Positions 25,919-35,409 of a DNA stretch of 64,000 bases are shown piece by piece. Position numbers and translations under genes: made by a program. The stretch is from Candidatus Hydrogenedentota bacterium (GTDB lineage Bacteria > Hydrogenedentota > Hydrogenedentia > Hydrogenedentales > JAGMZX01), in the NCBI GenBank assembly GCA_029556545.1, contig JAKQEQ010000017.1, positions 202,699 to 266,698 of the forward strand. Direction: 5' to 3'. The notes beneath the pieces were generated by a model. It was not told the DNA's origin. It did not search any database and was given only the letters and a program-made list of their open reading frames with translations. Numbering within the stretch: position 1 is the first letter of the stretch; every line of letters begins with the position of its first letter.

Positions 25919-27132
25919 TGGCCCGGGCCGCCCGTGAATTCGAGGTGCTGGACGCTCACATGCGCGTTCTCAATCGCCGCAACCTGCTGCGCATTGACTG
26001 GGCGCTTCCGTTCCTGGTCGTGGTTCTCGCGGCGCTTGGCTGGCTCACCCTGTACAGCGCGGCGCGCAGTGCGGAAGACACGTTCTATGTGCGGCAAGTG
26101 GCGTTCTTCTGCGCGGGCGCTGCGCTGGCCTTGTGCATTGTCTGCATCGATTACCGGTTTCTGATCTGGCTGTCACCCTTCATGTACGTGGTGATTATCG
26201 GGATGTTGGTCGCCGTTCAATATTTCGGCGCGAGAGGCGGCGGCAGCGAACGCTGGCTCGAACTCGGCCCAATTCGGGTGCAACCGTCCGAATTGTCCAA
26301 GCTGGTCCTCGTGTACAGCCTGACGTGGTATTTCACCCTGCTCGGCGAACGCATCCGACGATTGCACTGGTTTCTCCTGGCCTTCGCCATTGCCGCCGTC
26401 CCGATGGTGCTCATTATCCGTCAGCCCAATCTAGGGACTGCTGCCTGCCTCGGCCCCGTTCTGCTGGTCATGCTGTATGTGGCAGGCTGCCGCTGGTGGC
26501 ATATGGGCCTGGTGATCCTCGTGGGGCTGTCATTCGTACCGTGGCTGTGGTGGCAAGTATACGAATTCGATCCTAACCTGGACGCCGAGGCGCGAGCTGC
26601 GCACGATGCCGCCGCCGAGTTCTACGAGTTGAAGTATTATCAGAAGATGCGCATCTATACGTTCTTGAACCCCGAGGCGGACCCCCGCGGCTCCGCGTGG
26701 CAGACCATTCAAAGCATGATTACCGTCGGCAGCGGCGGCCTTTCCGGCAAGGGGTATCTGCAAGGGACGCAGACCCGCCTCAACTACTTGCCTGAGCATC
26801 ACACGGATTTCATCTTCTCGCTCTACGCGGAGGAGCGCGGCTTCCTCGGCGTGGTCGTGATAGCCGGCGTGTATCTGGCCTTCCTGTTGCGCGGCCTGCA
26901 GTTCGCGCGCGATTGCCCCGAAATGCACGGGACGTTGCTGGCCGCGGGCGTCGTCACCATTCTCGCCTTCCACATCTTCGTCAATATCGCTATCACCGTC
27001 GGGTCATTGCCGGTCACGGGCATTCCACTACCGTTCATGAGCTACGGGGGGTCCTTCTATATGACGACGATGATGTGCGTGGGCGTGCTGTTGAACGTGC
27101 CGATGCGGAGGAGGATGTTCGTCAATGAATAG
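25918..27132 (+). CDS. rodA: peptidoglycan glycosyltransferase RodA
   Basis: A 404-residue SEDS-family polymerase with about ten transmembrane segments. Conserved blocks are RQPNLGTA, GSGGLSGKGYLQGTQ, LPEHHTDFIFSLYAEERGF and PLPFMSYGGS. It starts in the TGATG overlap with the PBP2 stop. RodA polymerises lipid II and works with PBP2. Confidence 0.95.
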   Translation: MARAAREFEVLDAHMRVLNRRNLLRIDWALPFLVVVLAALGWLTLYSAARSAEDTFYVRQVAFFCAGAALALCIVCIDYRFLIWLSPFMYVVIIGMLVAVQYFGARGGGSERWLELGPIRVQPSELSKLVLVYSLTWYFTLLGERIRRLHWFLLAFAIAAVPMVLIIRQPNLGTAACLGPVLLVMLYVAGCRWWHMGLVILVGLSFVPWLWWQVYEFDPNLDAEARAAHDAAAEFYELKYYQKMRIYTFLNPEADPRGSAWQTIQSMITVGSGGLSGKGYLQGTQTRLNYLPEHHTDFIFSLYAEERGFLGVVVIAGVYLAFLLRGLQFARDCPEMHGTLLAAGVVTILAFHIFVNIAITVGSLPVTGIPLPFMSYGGSFYMTTMMCVGVLLNVPMRRRMFVNE

Positions 27133-27159
27133 CCCGAATTACGCGGCGTTGGAGACCCT

Positions 27160-28677
27160 ATGAAAGAAATCGTCATTAACGTATGCCCGCTCGAGACGCG
27201 CATCGCCCTTCTCGAGAACAAACGGCTCGCGGAACTGAGCATCGAGCGGCAGGAAAGCCGGAGTCTTGTCGGGAATATCTACAAGGGACGGATCGAAGAC
27301 GTCATCCCCGGCATGCAGGCGGCGTTCATCAACATCGGCTTCGAGAAAAACGGCTTCCTCTACGTATCGGACGTGGCCGGCATCGAAGGCACCGCGGACG
27401 TCGTCCTCGAGGACGGCGTGCCGAAGCAGCGATCCCGGGCGCGCCGGGCCCGGCGCTCCATCGAATCCCTGCTGAAGGAGGGCCAGCACATCATGGTCCA
27501 AGTGATCAAGGACCAGATGGGCACCAAGGGCCCGCGCCTGACGAACTTCATCACGCTGCCGGGGCGCTTTGTCGTACTCATGCCTACCGTCAGCAACATC
27601 GGCATCTCACGCAAGATCGATTCCCAGCGCGAGCGGGACCGCCTGCGCAAGATTCTGGCGGAGGTGCGCCCGCGCGACGTGGGCATGATCACGCGCACCG
27701 CCAGCGAAGGCCGCACCAAAGAGGAAATCGCCGCCGACGTGCAGTATCTGGCCCGGGTATGGCAGAAGGTCAAGAACCGATACGACAGCGTCAAGGGTCA
27801 CGCCCTGCTGCGCGAGGACCTTGGGCCCATCCTGCGCACGGTCCGGGACCAGTTCACCGCGGACGTCGAGCGATTGACCATCGACAGCGAGGTCGAGTAC
27901 TCCCGCATTCTCAATTTCCTCGACACGTTCGCGCCCACGCTGAAGAAGCGAGTCCGCCTTTACCGCCAGAAGACCCCCTTGTTCGAGCGCACGGACATCG
28001 AGGCTGAGATCGAGAAAGCGCTTCGGCGGAAGATTCACTTGAAGAGCGGCGGCACCATCTGCATTGATCAGACCGAGGCCCTGATCGCGATTGACGTGAA
28101 CACGGGCAAGTTTACCGGAAGAAGGCAGCTCGAGGATACCGTGTTGCAGACGAATCTCGAGGCCGCCAGCGAAATCGCGCGCCAGGCGCGCTTGCGCGAT
28201 CTCGGCGGCATCATCGTCGTCGATTTCATCGACATGATCTACGAAAAAAACCGGCGCGAACTTATCCGCCACCTCACCGAGGCGCTCAAGACCGACCGCG
28301 CGAAGACCACCATATCCGAGGTCAACGAACTCGGCATGGTCGAACTCACGCGCAAGCGCGTCAAGCACAACCTCCTCAAGGCCCTCTCCCAGCCGTGTCC
28401 CTATTGCGAGGGCAGCGGCATGGTCCGCTCGGTTACCACGGTCACTTTCGACGTGCTTCGCCGCTTGCAGAGCCTCTTCGCCGCGTCCCGCGAGAAGCAC
28501 GTCGTCCTGCAGGTCCACCCCGACGTGGCCCGGCGCTTGCGCAACGAGAACAAGGACCTGCTCGACGCTATCGCCAAGGAATTCGCCCGGGAGATTACCG
28601 TCGAGTCTGTGTCTGATTTCCATATTCATGAAGTGAAGGTGCTGCGCGCGCGCACCCGCCAAGAGGTAACAACATGA
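27160..28677 (+). CDS. rng: ribonuclease G/E family endoribonuclease
   Basis: A 505-residue RNase G-type protein without the long C-terminal scaffold of RNase E. Seen are an S1 domain (GNIYKGRIEDVIPGMQAAFINIG), the catalytic region with IAIDVNTGKFTG and GGIIVVDFIDM, which supply the two metal-binding aspartates, and the zinc-link CPYCEGSG. It processes rRNA and turns over mRNA. It begins 28 nt after rodA, so it is likely in the same operon, as in many bacteria where rng follows the mre genes. Confidence 0.94.
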   Translation: MKEIVINVCPLETRIALLENKRLAELSIERQESRSLVGNIYKGRIEDVIPGMQAAFINIGFEKNGFLYVSDVAGIEGTADVVLEDGVPKQRSRARRARRSIESLLKEGQHIMVQVIKDQMGTKGPRLTNFITLPGRFVVLMPTVSNIGISRKIDSQRERDRLRKILAEVRPRDVGMITRTASEGRTKEEIAADVQYLARVWQKVKNRYDSVKGHALLREDLGPILRTVRDQFTADVERLTIDSEVEYSRILNFLDTFAPTLKKRVRLYRQKTPLFERTDIEAEIEKALRRKIHLKSGGTICIDQTEALIAIDVNTGKFTGRRQLEDTVLQTNLEAASEIARQARLRDLGGIIVVDFIDMIYEKNRRELIRHLTEALKTDRAKTTISEVNELGMVELTRKRVKHNLLKALSQPCPYCEGSGMVRSVTTVTFDVLRRLQSLFAASREKHVVLQVHPDVARRLRNENKDLLDAIAKEFAREITVESVSDFHIHEVKVLRARTRQEVTT

Positions 28678-28686
28678 TCGTTCCCC

Positions 28687-28722
28687 ACTCGCATTCGTGC
28701 TCGTGCTCGTACTCGTAATCGA
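28687..28722. repeat. hexanucleotide tandem repeat
   Basis: About six imperfect copies of a 6-nt unit of the type GCTCGT/ACTCGT just after the rng stop. It is non-coding. The following ~40 nt (GGAGAGCGCAGGGTGAGGG) look like a widespread bacterial intergenic repeat. Confidence 0.55.
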
Positions 28723-28846
28723 CTATCCTCCCCGAAGGAGAGCGCAGGGTGAGGGTTAACAAAATGTAGAACGCCCTCTCCCGCGGACTAGAAGGGAATT
28801 CATGGAACGCGATACACTAGCCGCGAACTGACGGCACAAGTTCGCA

Positions 28847-29851
28847 ATGGAGACGCCAGTGAGCGCGCTGAACATCGTCACGGCGGAGACGGGCCCGGGA
28901 GGGGAAACGTATCGCCCGGTGGCCATCGCGTCGATCCGCTTGAACACGGCTCCGACATTTGACCTCCACTTCCGGCCCGGGCCCGCGCAACCGCTGGTCC
29001 TATACAGCCAACGCGGATTGCCAATCACCCACGAGACGCTGCGCCGCCTCGGCGAGAACCGGATCGAGACGCTGTACATCCACGAAGATGCACTTTCCGA
29101 GTACCGGCAGTACGTGGCGGAGAATCTGTACGACATCCTCGCCGACGCGAAGTTACCGATCAGGGACAAGGCCAACATTCTCTACAATACGGCGCAGGCC
29201 GTGCTCGAAGAGGTTTTCGAGCATCCGCCCACGCGCGAAACCGTCGCCCAAGGCAAGGAAATTAGCAGGCATACCGTCGACCTCATGACCGCCGACGGGT
29301 TCACCCTCGAGGACCTGCTGCGCACCATCTCAACCGATTATTACCTGTACACGCACAGCGTCAACGTCGCGACGTATGCCGTCGCGCTGGCCCTGCGGGC
29401 GGGCTACGCCGATACCCCCACCCTGCGCGAAATCGCCAACGGCGCGCTCTTCCACGATGTCGGCATGAGCCGCATCGATCCGGCGATTCGCGCGGCGCGG
29501 GCGCCGTTGACGCCGGACCAGTGGGCGCGCCTGAAGCAACACCCCGTCGAAGGACACGCGTTGCTCGAGTCGCTCGGATGTCTCGGCGAAGTCGCCCTCG
29601 ACATTGTGCTCCATCACCACGAGCGACTGGACGGCAAAGGTTATCCGCACGGCCTCGGCGACAAGGCGCTTTCGCCGTTCGTGCGGATGGTCAGCGTGTG
29701 CAACGTCTTTGACGCGCTCACAACCGACCGCCACCATCAGCCTGCTAGAAAGACCTTTGCCGCGCTGCACATCATGCAGACCGAAATGCGCCATGAACTC
29801 GATCAGGGGTGCGTGCGTATGTTCATCGAAATGATGGGGCTGCGTTCGTAA
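28847..29851 (+). CDS. HD-GYP-type c-di-GMP phosphodiesterase
   Basis: A 334-residue protein. The N-terminal ~120 residues have no clear domain, while the C-terminal half is HD-GYP: HSVNVATY, FHDVGMSRID for the HD pair, KQHPVEGHALL and HHHERLDGKGYPHGL, in which the GYP triplet is present. HD-GYP enzymes degrade cyclic di-GMP. There is no receiver domain, so another input must control it. The start is ATG 28847, with a GTG four codons later. Confidence 0.88.
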   Translation: METPVSALNIVTAETGPGGETYRPVAIASIRLNTAPTFDLHFRPGPAQPLVLYSQRGLPITHETLRRLGENRIETLYIHEDALSEYRQYVAENLYDILADAKLPIRDKANILYNTAQAVLEEVFEHPPTRETVAQGKEISRHTVDLMTADGFTLEDLLRTISTDYYLYTHSVNVATYAVALALRAGYADTPTLREIANGALFHDVGMSRIDPAIRAARAPLTPDQWARLKQHPVEGHALLESLGCLGEVALDIVLHHHERLDGKGYPHGLGDKALSPFVRMVSVCNVFDALTTDRHHQPARKTFAALHIMQTEMRHELDQGCVRMFIEMMGLRS

Positions 29852-29922
29852 AGGAAACAGCCAGATCGGAGGCGGTCCGGACCTGGCGCGGCACGGCGTT
29901 GCGCAATCACGAGGGAAGCAGC

Positions 29923-31899
29923 ATGATAAAATGGGGAAATACGTCCAACAGACGCGACTTCCTGCGCCGCATCGCCGGCGCGGGCGCGGCGGGCGGATAT
30001 GCGGTGCTGGTGCACGCGGGACCGGGCGCGGCCCAGGAAGCGCCGCCCCTCGTTTCGCCGTCCGAGCGGATGGCGACGCCGTCCGCGGCGGGCCGGCTCG
30101 ACCAGGAACCGCACATGGCGCTCGTGGACCTCGACTGCGATTTCCTCGTGGCGGGCGGCGGCATGGCGGGCGTGTGCGCGGCGATTGCCGCCGCGCGCCA
30201 CGGTGCGAAGGTCGTGCTCGTGCAGGACCGCTCCCGGCTCGGTGGGAACGCCTCGAGCGAGGTGCGCATGCACATCGTCGGCGCGGACGACCACAACAAC
30301 CATCCGGGGTGGCGCGAGGGCGGCATCCTCGAGGAACTGCGTCTCGAGAACGCCGCGCGCAACCCCGAGTACGTGTGGGAACTCTGGGACCTCATCCTCT
30401 ACGACAAGGTGGCCTCGGAGCCGAACATCACCCTCCTGCTCGATACGGCGGTGTGCGGCGCGCGTGTCGAGGAGGGCCGCATCCGCGAGGTCCGCGCGCG
30501 CTGCGACAAGACGGAGCATCTCTACCGCATCCACGCGAAGTCCTGCGCCGACTGCACGGGCGATTGCCGGCTCGGCCTCGAGGCGGGCGCGGCCATGCGC
30601 ACGGGCCACGAGGGCCGCGCCGAACTCGGCGAGTCGCTCGCGCCCGAGACCGGCGGCCCCGAGACGCTCGGTAGCAGCATCCTGTTCACGTCGCGCGACT
30701 ACGGGCGTCCCGTCCCGTTCACGCCGCCGCCGTGGGCGCGGAAAGTGACAAAGGACCAACTCGAGTTTCGCGGCACGGGGTCATGGGAGTACGGCTACTG
30801 GTGGATCGAGTGGGGCGGGCAACATAACGCCATTCGCGACAACGAGCGCATCCGCTTCGAACTCCTGTCGATCGTGCTGGGCGTGTGGGACTACATCAAG
30901 AACTCGGGCGAGCACCCGGACAGCGCGAACTGGGGCATGACCTGGCTCGGCATGGTCCCCGGCAAGCGATCGAGCCGCCGCCTTGTCGGCCCCCACTACC
31001 TGACGCAGCAGGACCTCCTGGGCCTGAACGGCGATTTCGACGACGCGGTGGCCATCGGCGGTTGGCCCTTTGATAACCACCCCCCCGCCGGCTTCGACGA
31101 CCCGACGGCGCGTCCGGCGGACCAGGTTCGCCTCGACGAGGTCTACAACATCCCCCTGCGCGCGCTGTACTCCGTCAATATCGACAACCTCTTCATGGCC
31201 GGGCGGAACGTCAGCGCGTCGCACGTGGCGTTCACGTCCATGCGCGTCATGGCCACGTGCGCGGTCGAGGGGCAGGCCATCGGCACGGCGGCGGCGCTCT
31301 GTGCACGGGAGGGCCTCTTGCCGCGAGAGGTGATTGCGGACCCCGCGAAGACCGCCGAGTTGCAGCAGGCGCTCCTTCGCGACGACCAGACCATCAAGGG
31401 CCGTGTCAACGCGGACCCGCTGGACTTCGCCCGGCACGCGCGCGTCACTGCGTCAAGCGAGGCGCACGGCAGTCGGGCGGTCCACGTGATAAACGGTCGT
31501 GTGCGCGATCTGCCGGAGGCGTGGGAAAACCGCTGGGGCGGCGTCATGACGCCCGAGGGCGCGTGGATTGAACTTGCGTGGGACATGCCGCAACGCATCA
31601 CCCACGTCCAACTGTATTTCGACTCGGGGTTCCACCGCGAACTGACCCTCTCCGAGAGCCACGCAGTCCAGAAGCGGCAGATTCGCGGGCCCCAGCCCGA
31701 GACGGTCAAGGACTACGAACTGCTCTACCGGGCCGACGTCGCGGGCCCGTGGGAGACGCTCGTCACCGTCCGGGACAATTACCAGCGCCTGCGCCGCCAC
31801 ACGTTCCGGCCCGTCGAGGCACACGCCCTGCGCCTGCACGTCACCGCCACCAACGGCGCGGAAGAAGCCCGGGTCTACGAAATCCGCTGCTACGGCTGA
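29923..31899 (+). CDS. Tat-exported FAD-dependent oxidoreductase with discoidin-like C-terminus
   Basis: A 658-residue protein. The N-terminus holds a twin-arginine signal (NRRDFLRRIAG and a hydrophobic stretch), so it should be folded before export. The FAD loop GGGMAGVCAA and GGNASSEVR follow; planctomycete FAD_oxidored proteins have the same layout. The last ~150 residues look like an F5/8-type C (discoidin) carbohydrate-binding sandwich. It may act on a sugar or polyol. GAGGGAAGC lies before the ATG 29923. It ends by overlapping the convergent next gene by 10 nt. Confidence 0.82.
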   Translation: MIKWGNTSNRRDFLRRIAGAGAAGGYAVLVHAGPGAAQEAPPLVSPSERMATPSAAGRLDQEPHMALVDLDCDFLVAGGGMAGVCAAIAAARHGAKVVLVQDRSRLGGNASSEVRMHIVGADDHNNHPGWREGGILEELRLENAARNPEYVWELWDLILYDKVASEPNITLLLDTAVCGARVEEGRIREVRARCDKTEHLYRIHAKSCADCTGDCRLGLEAGAAMRTGHEGRAELGESLAPETGGPETLGSSILFTSRDYGRPVPFTPPPWARKVTKDQLEFRGTGSWEYGYWWIEWGGQHNAIRDNERIRFELLSIVLGVWDYIKNSGEHPDSANWGMTWLGMVPGKRSSRRLVGPHYLTQQDLLGLNGDFDDAVAIGGWPFDNHPPAGFDDPTARPADQVRLDEVYNIPLRALYSVNIDNLFMAGRNVSASHVAFTSMRVMATCAVEGQAIGTAAALCAREGLLPREVIADPAKTAELQQALLRDDQTIKGRVNADPLDFARHARVTASSEAHGSRAVHVINGRVRDLPEAWENRWGGVMTPEGAWIELAWDMPQRITHVQLYFDSGFHRELTLSESHAVQKRQIRGPQPETVKDYELLYRADVAGPWETLVTVRDNYQRLRRHTFRPVEAHALRLHVTATNGAEEARVYEIRCYG

Positions 31900-32765
31900 G
31901 CAAGCTCGCCGAACGTGGCCAGCACCGGCAGATGATCGCTCAGCGCAAAGGACGTGGGGTCTTCCGGGTTCACGCGGAACGCGCCTTCGTAAAGCGCGCG
32001 GCATTCACGCACAGTCTCCGCCAGCGGGCCGTGCGCCCAAACGTAGTCAATGCGAACCGTCGGCTTGTTGCTCCGCACCGTCCCCTCGACGCCCACACCT
32101 TTCGATGCAAACGCGTCCACCAGACCGGCGTCGCGCCACGCCGCGTACTCGGGGGTGTCCGGCGGATGGTTCAGGTCGCCCTGCACAAGAAAGGTCGCCC
32201 GGCTCTCGATGTCACGCTCCAACCACGCCAGAATTTGCTCGATCTCGCGCAACCGCAAGTCTCGCGAGCGCGGGTGCAGGTGGGCGCTGAACACCGCCAC
32301 CGGGCCGCCGGGCGCATCGATGACCGCCCGGCCCGCGTAGCGCGTAAACGGCTCAAGCGCATCGATATCCTTCGACGGCAGCGAGTGATTCTCGTGCTCT
32401 AGGACGGGAAACCGCGATAGTATGGCCCCCGGGAATCCGCCGTCCAAATAGGCGTAATTCATGTCGAGGTGTGTGGCAACTTCGGCCACCGCCGCCTCGC
32501 TGTCCGCCTCCGACAGCGTCACGATGTCCGGCCCGTAGCACGCAAGTTCGAGGGCGATGCGCGCGGGCATCTGGCCGCGCGCCGCTTCGCGCCGGGCCCG
32601 ATTCGCGCGATTCTCGGGCCAACCACGGAAGCCGTACACGTTGTAGGCAATGGTACACAGTCGCGGGACCGACGCGGCGGCCGGTTCCCCCGGAGACGCC
32701 GCGCCACGCAAGGCCATCCACCCGCCCGCAACCCCTAGAAACGTTCTTCTGGTCAATCCCGGCAT
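31890..32765 (-). CDS. Tat-exported endonuclease/exonuclease/phosphatase-family protein
   Basis: A 291-residue exported protein with a twin-arginine-like start (TRRTFLGVAGG). EEP-fold motifs are complete: TIAYNVYGFR, FSAHLHP, VQGDLNHPPDTPEY, RIDYVW and LSDHLPVL, with the D-x-N and S-D-H catalytic elements. The substrate could be nucleic acid, phospholipid or a phosphate ester. It overlaps the FAD oxidoreductase gene 3' end to 3' end. GC content is core-like. Confidence 0.85.
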   Translation of the reverse strand: MPGLTRRTFLGVAGGWMALRGAASPGEPAAASVPRLCTIAYNVYGFRGWPENRANRARREAARGQMPARIALELACYGPDIVTLSEADSEAAVAEVATHLDMNYAYLDGGFPGAILSRFPVLEHENHSLPSKDIDALEPFTRYAGRAVIDAPGGPVAVFSAHLHPRSRDLRLREIEQILAWLERDIESRATFLVQGDLNHPPDTPEYAAWRDAGLVDAFASKGVGVEGTVRSNKPTVRIDYVWAHGPLAETVRECRALYEGAFRVNPEDPTSFALSDHLPVLATFGELAQP

Positions 32766-32986
32766 GTCCAGACCTCCCGATTATCCCACCGGCCCAAAAA
32801 CGCGCGATCGCAAACCCGAAATTTCTTGGGAAAAGGCCGGATTGATCGTTTTACGGATATGCGCTCATACTAATGATCGTGACGGGCAAGGGCAAGGGCA
32901 AGACGTGCCTTGTCCTTCCGAGCGATCTCCGGAGTTCGGCGCGCAAACCGTCCGACGCGGGAGACGCACGAAGAGGATAACGGGAT

Positions 32987-33328
32987 ATGGGCAAGCGCTC
33001 CGATTACAAGATGAAGATTCGGGAGGAGGCCCGGCAGAAGATCCGGGGCCCCGGCGCATTAGGCGGGCAGAAGGCTTACCGTCAAGCCGTCGCGCACGGG
33101 CACAGCGTCCTGCTGCAGAAAGCGTCCGAGGGCGGCGACAGCAAGATCAAGCGGTTGCGCGGCGAGATACTCTTTCTCCTGAACAACTACGTGCCGTCCT
33201 ATGACGTGCGCATCGAGGCGCTCATCGAGGAATGGCGCAAGAGCGGCGACCCGGAATACGACCCGGCGGTCAAAGCCCGACTGCGCAAAGCCCGCAAAGA
33301 CCACATGCGCGGCAGTTCGGCCATTTGA
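32987..33328 (+). CDS. small basic protein, unknown function
   Basis: A 113-residue, Lys/Arg-rich, mostly helical protein. GAGGATAACGGGAT precedes the ATG. The stretch KIKRLRGEILFLLNNYVPSYD repeats no family known to me. It lies 221 bp upstream-divergent from the EEP gene; that gap has a short GGGCAA triplicate near 32885 but no clear operator. Confidence 0.55.
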   Translation: MGKRSDYKMKIREEARQKIRGPGALGGQKAYRQAVAHGHSVLLQKASEGGDSKIKRLRGEILFLLNNYVPSYDVRIEALIEEWRKSGDPEYDPAVKARLRKARKDHMRGSSAI

Positions 33329-33418
33329 AGTCGCGCCGTGTACTCCCTTTGCTCGCACGTAGCGTACGCGCGGCGTGCGTGCCACCGCTTACCACCGTGT
33401 CGCGTTGCTTGCATGTGA

Positions 33419-33436
33419 TACCATCTGGTGGTACCA
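33419..33436. promoter_or_regulatory. candidate hicAB operator
   Basis: TACCA-N5-TGGTA at 33419-33433 overlaps a perfect 8-bp palindrome TGGTACCA at 33429-33436, ~14 nt before the hicA start. HicB proteins with a ribbon-helix-helix bind such sites to repress their own operon. The match is by symmetry alone. Confidence 0.45.
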
Positions 33437-33449
33437 TACGCGACGCAAC

Positions 33450-33704
33450 ATGAACGCACAGGTGAAGAAAACGCTCGAAGCCGTTTTCGAGACGCCCACG
33501 CGATGCGATATTCGGTGGGCGGACATCGAGTCGATGTTCGTGGCCTTGGGCGCGGAAGTACAGAGTGGGCGCGGTTCGCGCGTTCGCGTGGCGTTGCGCG
33601 GCAGGCGCGCGGTCTTTCACCGGCCCCATCCGGGCCGTTTGGCCAAGCGATATCAAGTGGAATACACGCGGGAATTCCTGCGCGGCGTGGGAGTCCGGTT
33701 ATGA
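33450..33704 (+). CDS. hicA: HicA-family toxin
   Basis: An 84-residue protein with the HicA double-stranded-RNA-binding-like fold: RWADIESMFVALGAEV, GRGSRVRVALRG, VFHRPHPG and VEYTREFLRGVGV. HicA toxins cut mRNA. The ATG at 33450 follows the candidate operator; upstream ORF extension is unlikely. Its stop overlaps the hicB start by ATGA, typical of translationally coupled toxin-first pairs. Confidence 0.82.
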   Translation: MNAQVKKTLEAVFETPTRCDIRWADIESMFVALGAEVQSGRGSRVRVALRGRRAVFHRPHPGRLAKRYQVEYTREFLRGVGVRL

Positions 33705-34030
33705 TCGAGTACAAGGGATACGTTGGCAAGGTCGAGTTTGACGCGGAAGACGAAGTCTTTCACGGCTCGATCATCAATATCGACGATACGGTGACCTTTG
33801 CCGGAAAGAGTGTGGGCGCGTTGAAGAAGGCGTTTCGCGATTCGGTGGAGGACTATCTGGCGTACTGCGCCGCGCGCGGCGAGAAACCCGACAAGCCTTA
33901 CTCGGGCGCGCTCCGTTTGCGCATAGACCCGAGCTTGCATCGTCGCGCGGCGACGGCCGCGGCCAAGGCGGGCAAGAGCCTCAATCGTTATATCGTCGAA
34001 AGCGTCGAGCGCGCACTTCGCGTGTCGTAG
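33701..34030 (+). CDS. hicB: HicB-family antitoxin
   Basis: A 109-residue protein with the HicB N-terminal fold (YKGYVGKVEFDAEDEVFHG, VTFAGKSVGALKKAF) and a C-terminal Arc-like ribbon-helix-helix (GALRLRIDPSLHRRAATAA, GKSLNRYIVESVERAL), so it should bind DNA and toxin. It begins in the ATGA overlap with hicA. A complete, presumably active pair. Confidence 0.85.
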   Translation: MIEYKGYVGKVEFDAEDEVFHGSIINIDDTVTFAGKSVGALKKAFRDSVEDYLAYCAARGEKPDKPYSGALRLRIDPSLHRRAATAAAKAGKSLNRYIVESVERALRVS

Positions 34031-34074
34031 CCCGCGCGCTCCCAGGCATATTGGGTGGAACGGAGGACCGGCCT

Positions 34075-35313
34075 GTGCCCAAGAATAATCGCTCCGCGAC
34101 CATCGGAGTCGTGTTCCTGTGCCTGTTCGCGCTGCCCTTCGCCGGAGTCGGCGTCGTCATGGGTTGGCTGCTGCTCTCCTCGTTGTGGACGTGGAACGCC
34201 ATGCAATCGTGGCGGGAAGTCCCCGCGATCATCCACGAGGCGCGTCTTGACGAGAGTCGTTCCGACGACAGCACCACCTACCGCGTCGAAGCGGCGTACA
34301 CCTACGAATACGGGGGCCGAACCTTTTCGGGCGATCGGGTCTCCATGTACAGCGGTTCGGACAATATCGGGGCGTTCCACGAGAATGCGCATCGCGAGCT
34401 GTCGGAGCACCAGACCTCGGGCGAACCGTTTCGCTGCTACGTGAACCCGCGCAATCCCGGCGAGGCGGTGCTGTACCGCGACCTGCGGCCGGAGATGCTC
34501 GGCTTCTACGGGCTCTTCGTCCTGCTCTTCGGCGGCGCCGGTTTTGGGATGATGATCGTGACGGTCTTCGTGCGCGGGAAAATGCGGACCACGAGCGCAT
34601 TGCGGGCGGAGTATCCGGGACAGCCGTGGTGCTGGCGCGAGGACTGGCGCGCGGGCGTCATCAAGTCCTCGAACAAGGGGGAGATGCTTGCCAGCGTCGT
34701 CTTCGCAGTGGTCTGGAACGCGGTTTCGTCGCCGGTCCTCTTCATCGTCCCGGAGGAGGCGGCGAACGGCAACCCCCTCATACTCCTCGCGCTGCTGTTT
34801 CCGCTAATCGGCCTCGGGCTCATCGCGTGGGCAGTTCGAAACGTCGTCCGTTGGCGTAAATTCGGCGAGACCACCTTCCAGATGGCCGCCGTGCCGGGCG
34901 TCGTCGGGGGGGCGATCTACGGACTGATTCGTATTCCGACGTACATCCGACCCGACGACGGATTCCGGCTTCGGCTGCGCTGCGTTAAGCGGGTGACCAC
35001 CGGATCGGGCAAGAACAAGAGCACTTCCGAGCACAAGCTATGGGAGCAGGAACAGTCTGTGCCCAACGAACAGGCGCTTGTCGATCCCGTACAGGCCGCC
35101 GTGCCCGTCCGCTTCGATATTCCTGGCGATCAGCCGGAAACCGACCCGCAGGCGGCATCGCCTATTGCGTGGAAGCTCGAGGTCCGCGCGGCGGTCCCCG
35201 GGGTGGATTATTCCGCCACGTTTGAGGTTCCAGTGTTTAGGACGGACGCCGACGCGCCAGGCTTCGACGCAACCGCTCCGTTGGCGGACGGCGGCGCGAA
35301 TCGGATGGATTGA
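34075..35313 (+). CDS. DUF3592 membrane protein
   Basis: A 412-residue protein with several transmembrane segments: ~residues 10-35 (GVVFLCLFALPFAGVGVVMGW), ~150-170 (GLFVLLFGGAGFGMMIVTVF), and a pair near 245-275. Between the first two lies the DUF3592 soluble part (VEAAYTYEYGGRTFSGD, CYVNPRNPGEAVL). GGAGG precedes the GTG at 34075. The function of DUF3592 is unknown; it occurs widely in Gram-negative bacteria. The remainder looks beta-rich and periplasmic. Confidence 0.78.
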   Translation: MPKNNRSATIGVVFLCLFALPFAGVGVVMGWLLLSSLWTWNAMQSWREVPAIIHEARLDESRSDDSTTYRVEAAYTYEYGGRTFSGDRVSMYSGSDNIGAFHENAHRELSEHQTSGEPFRCYVNPRNPGEAVLYRDLRPEMLGFYGLFVLLFGGAGFGMMIVTVFVRGKMRTTSALRAEYPGQPWCWREDWRAGVIKSSNKGEMLASVVFAVVWNAVSSPVLFIVPEEAANGNPLILLALLFPLIGLGLIAWAVRNVVRWRKFGETTFQMAAVPGVVGGAIYGLIRIPTYIRPDDGFRLRLRCVKRVTTGSGKNKSTSEHKLWEQEQSVPNEQALVDPVQAAVPVRFDIPGDQPETDPQAASPIAWKLEVRAAVPGVDYSATFEVPVFRTDADAPGFDATAPLADGGANRMD

Positions 35314-35409
35314 GCAGCCCAGGAGGCCCAAGTGAATCATAGCAACGCTCTCCAAGACGCGCGACTCTCCGAGAGAGCCCTGCGGCAAACCCTGGAGCGC
35401 TAGGCCGCC

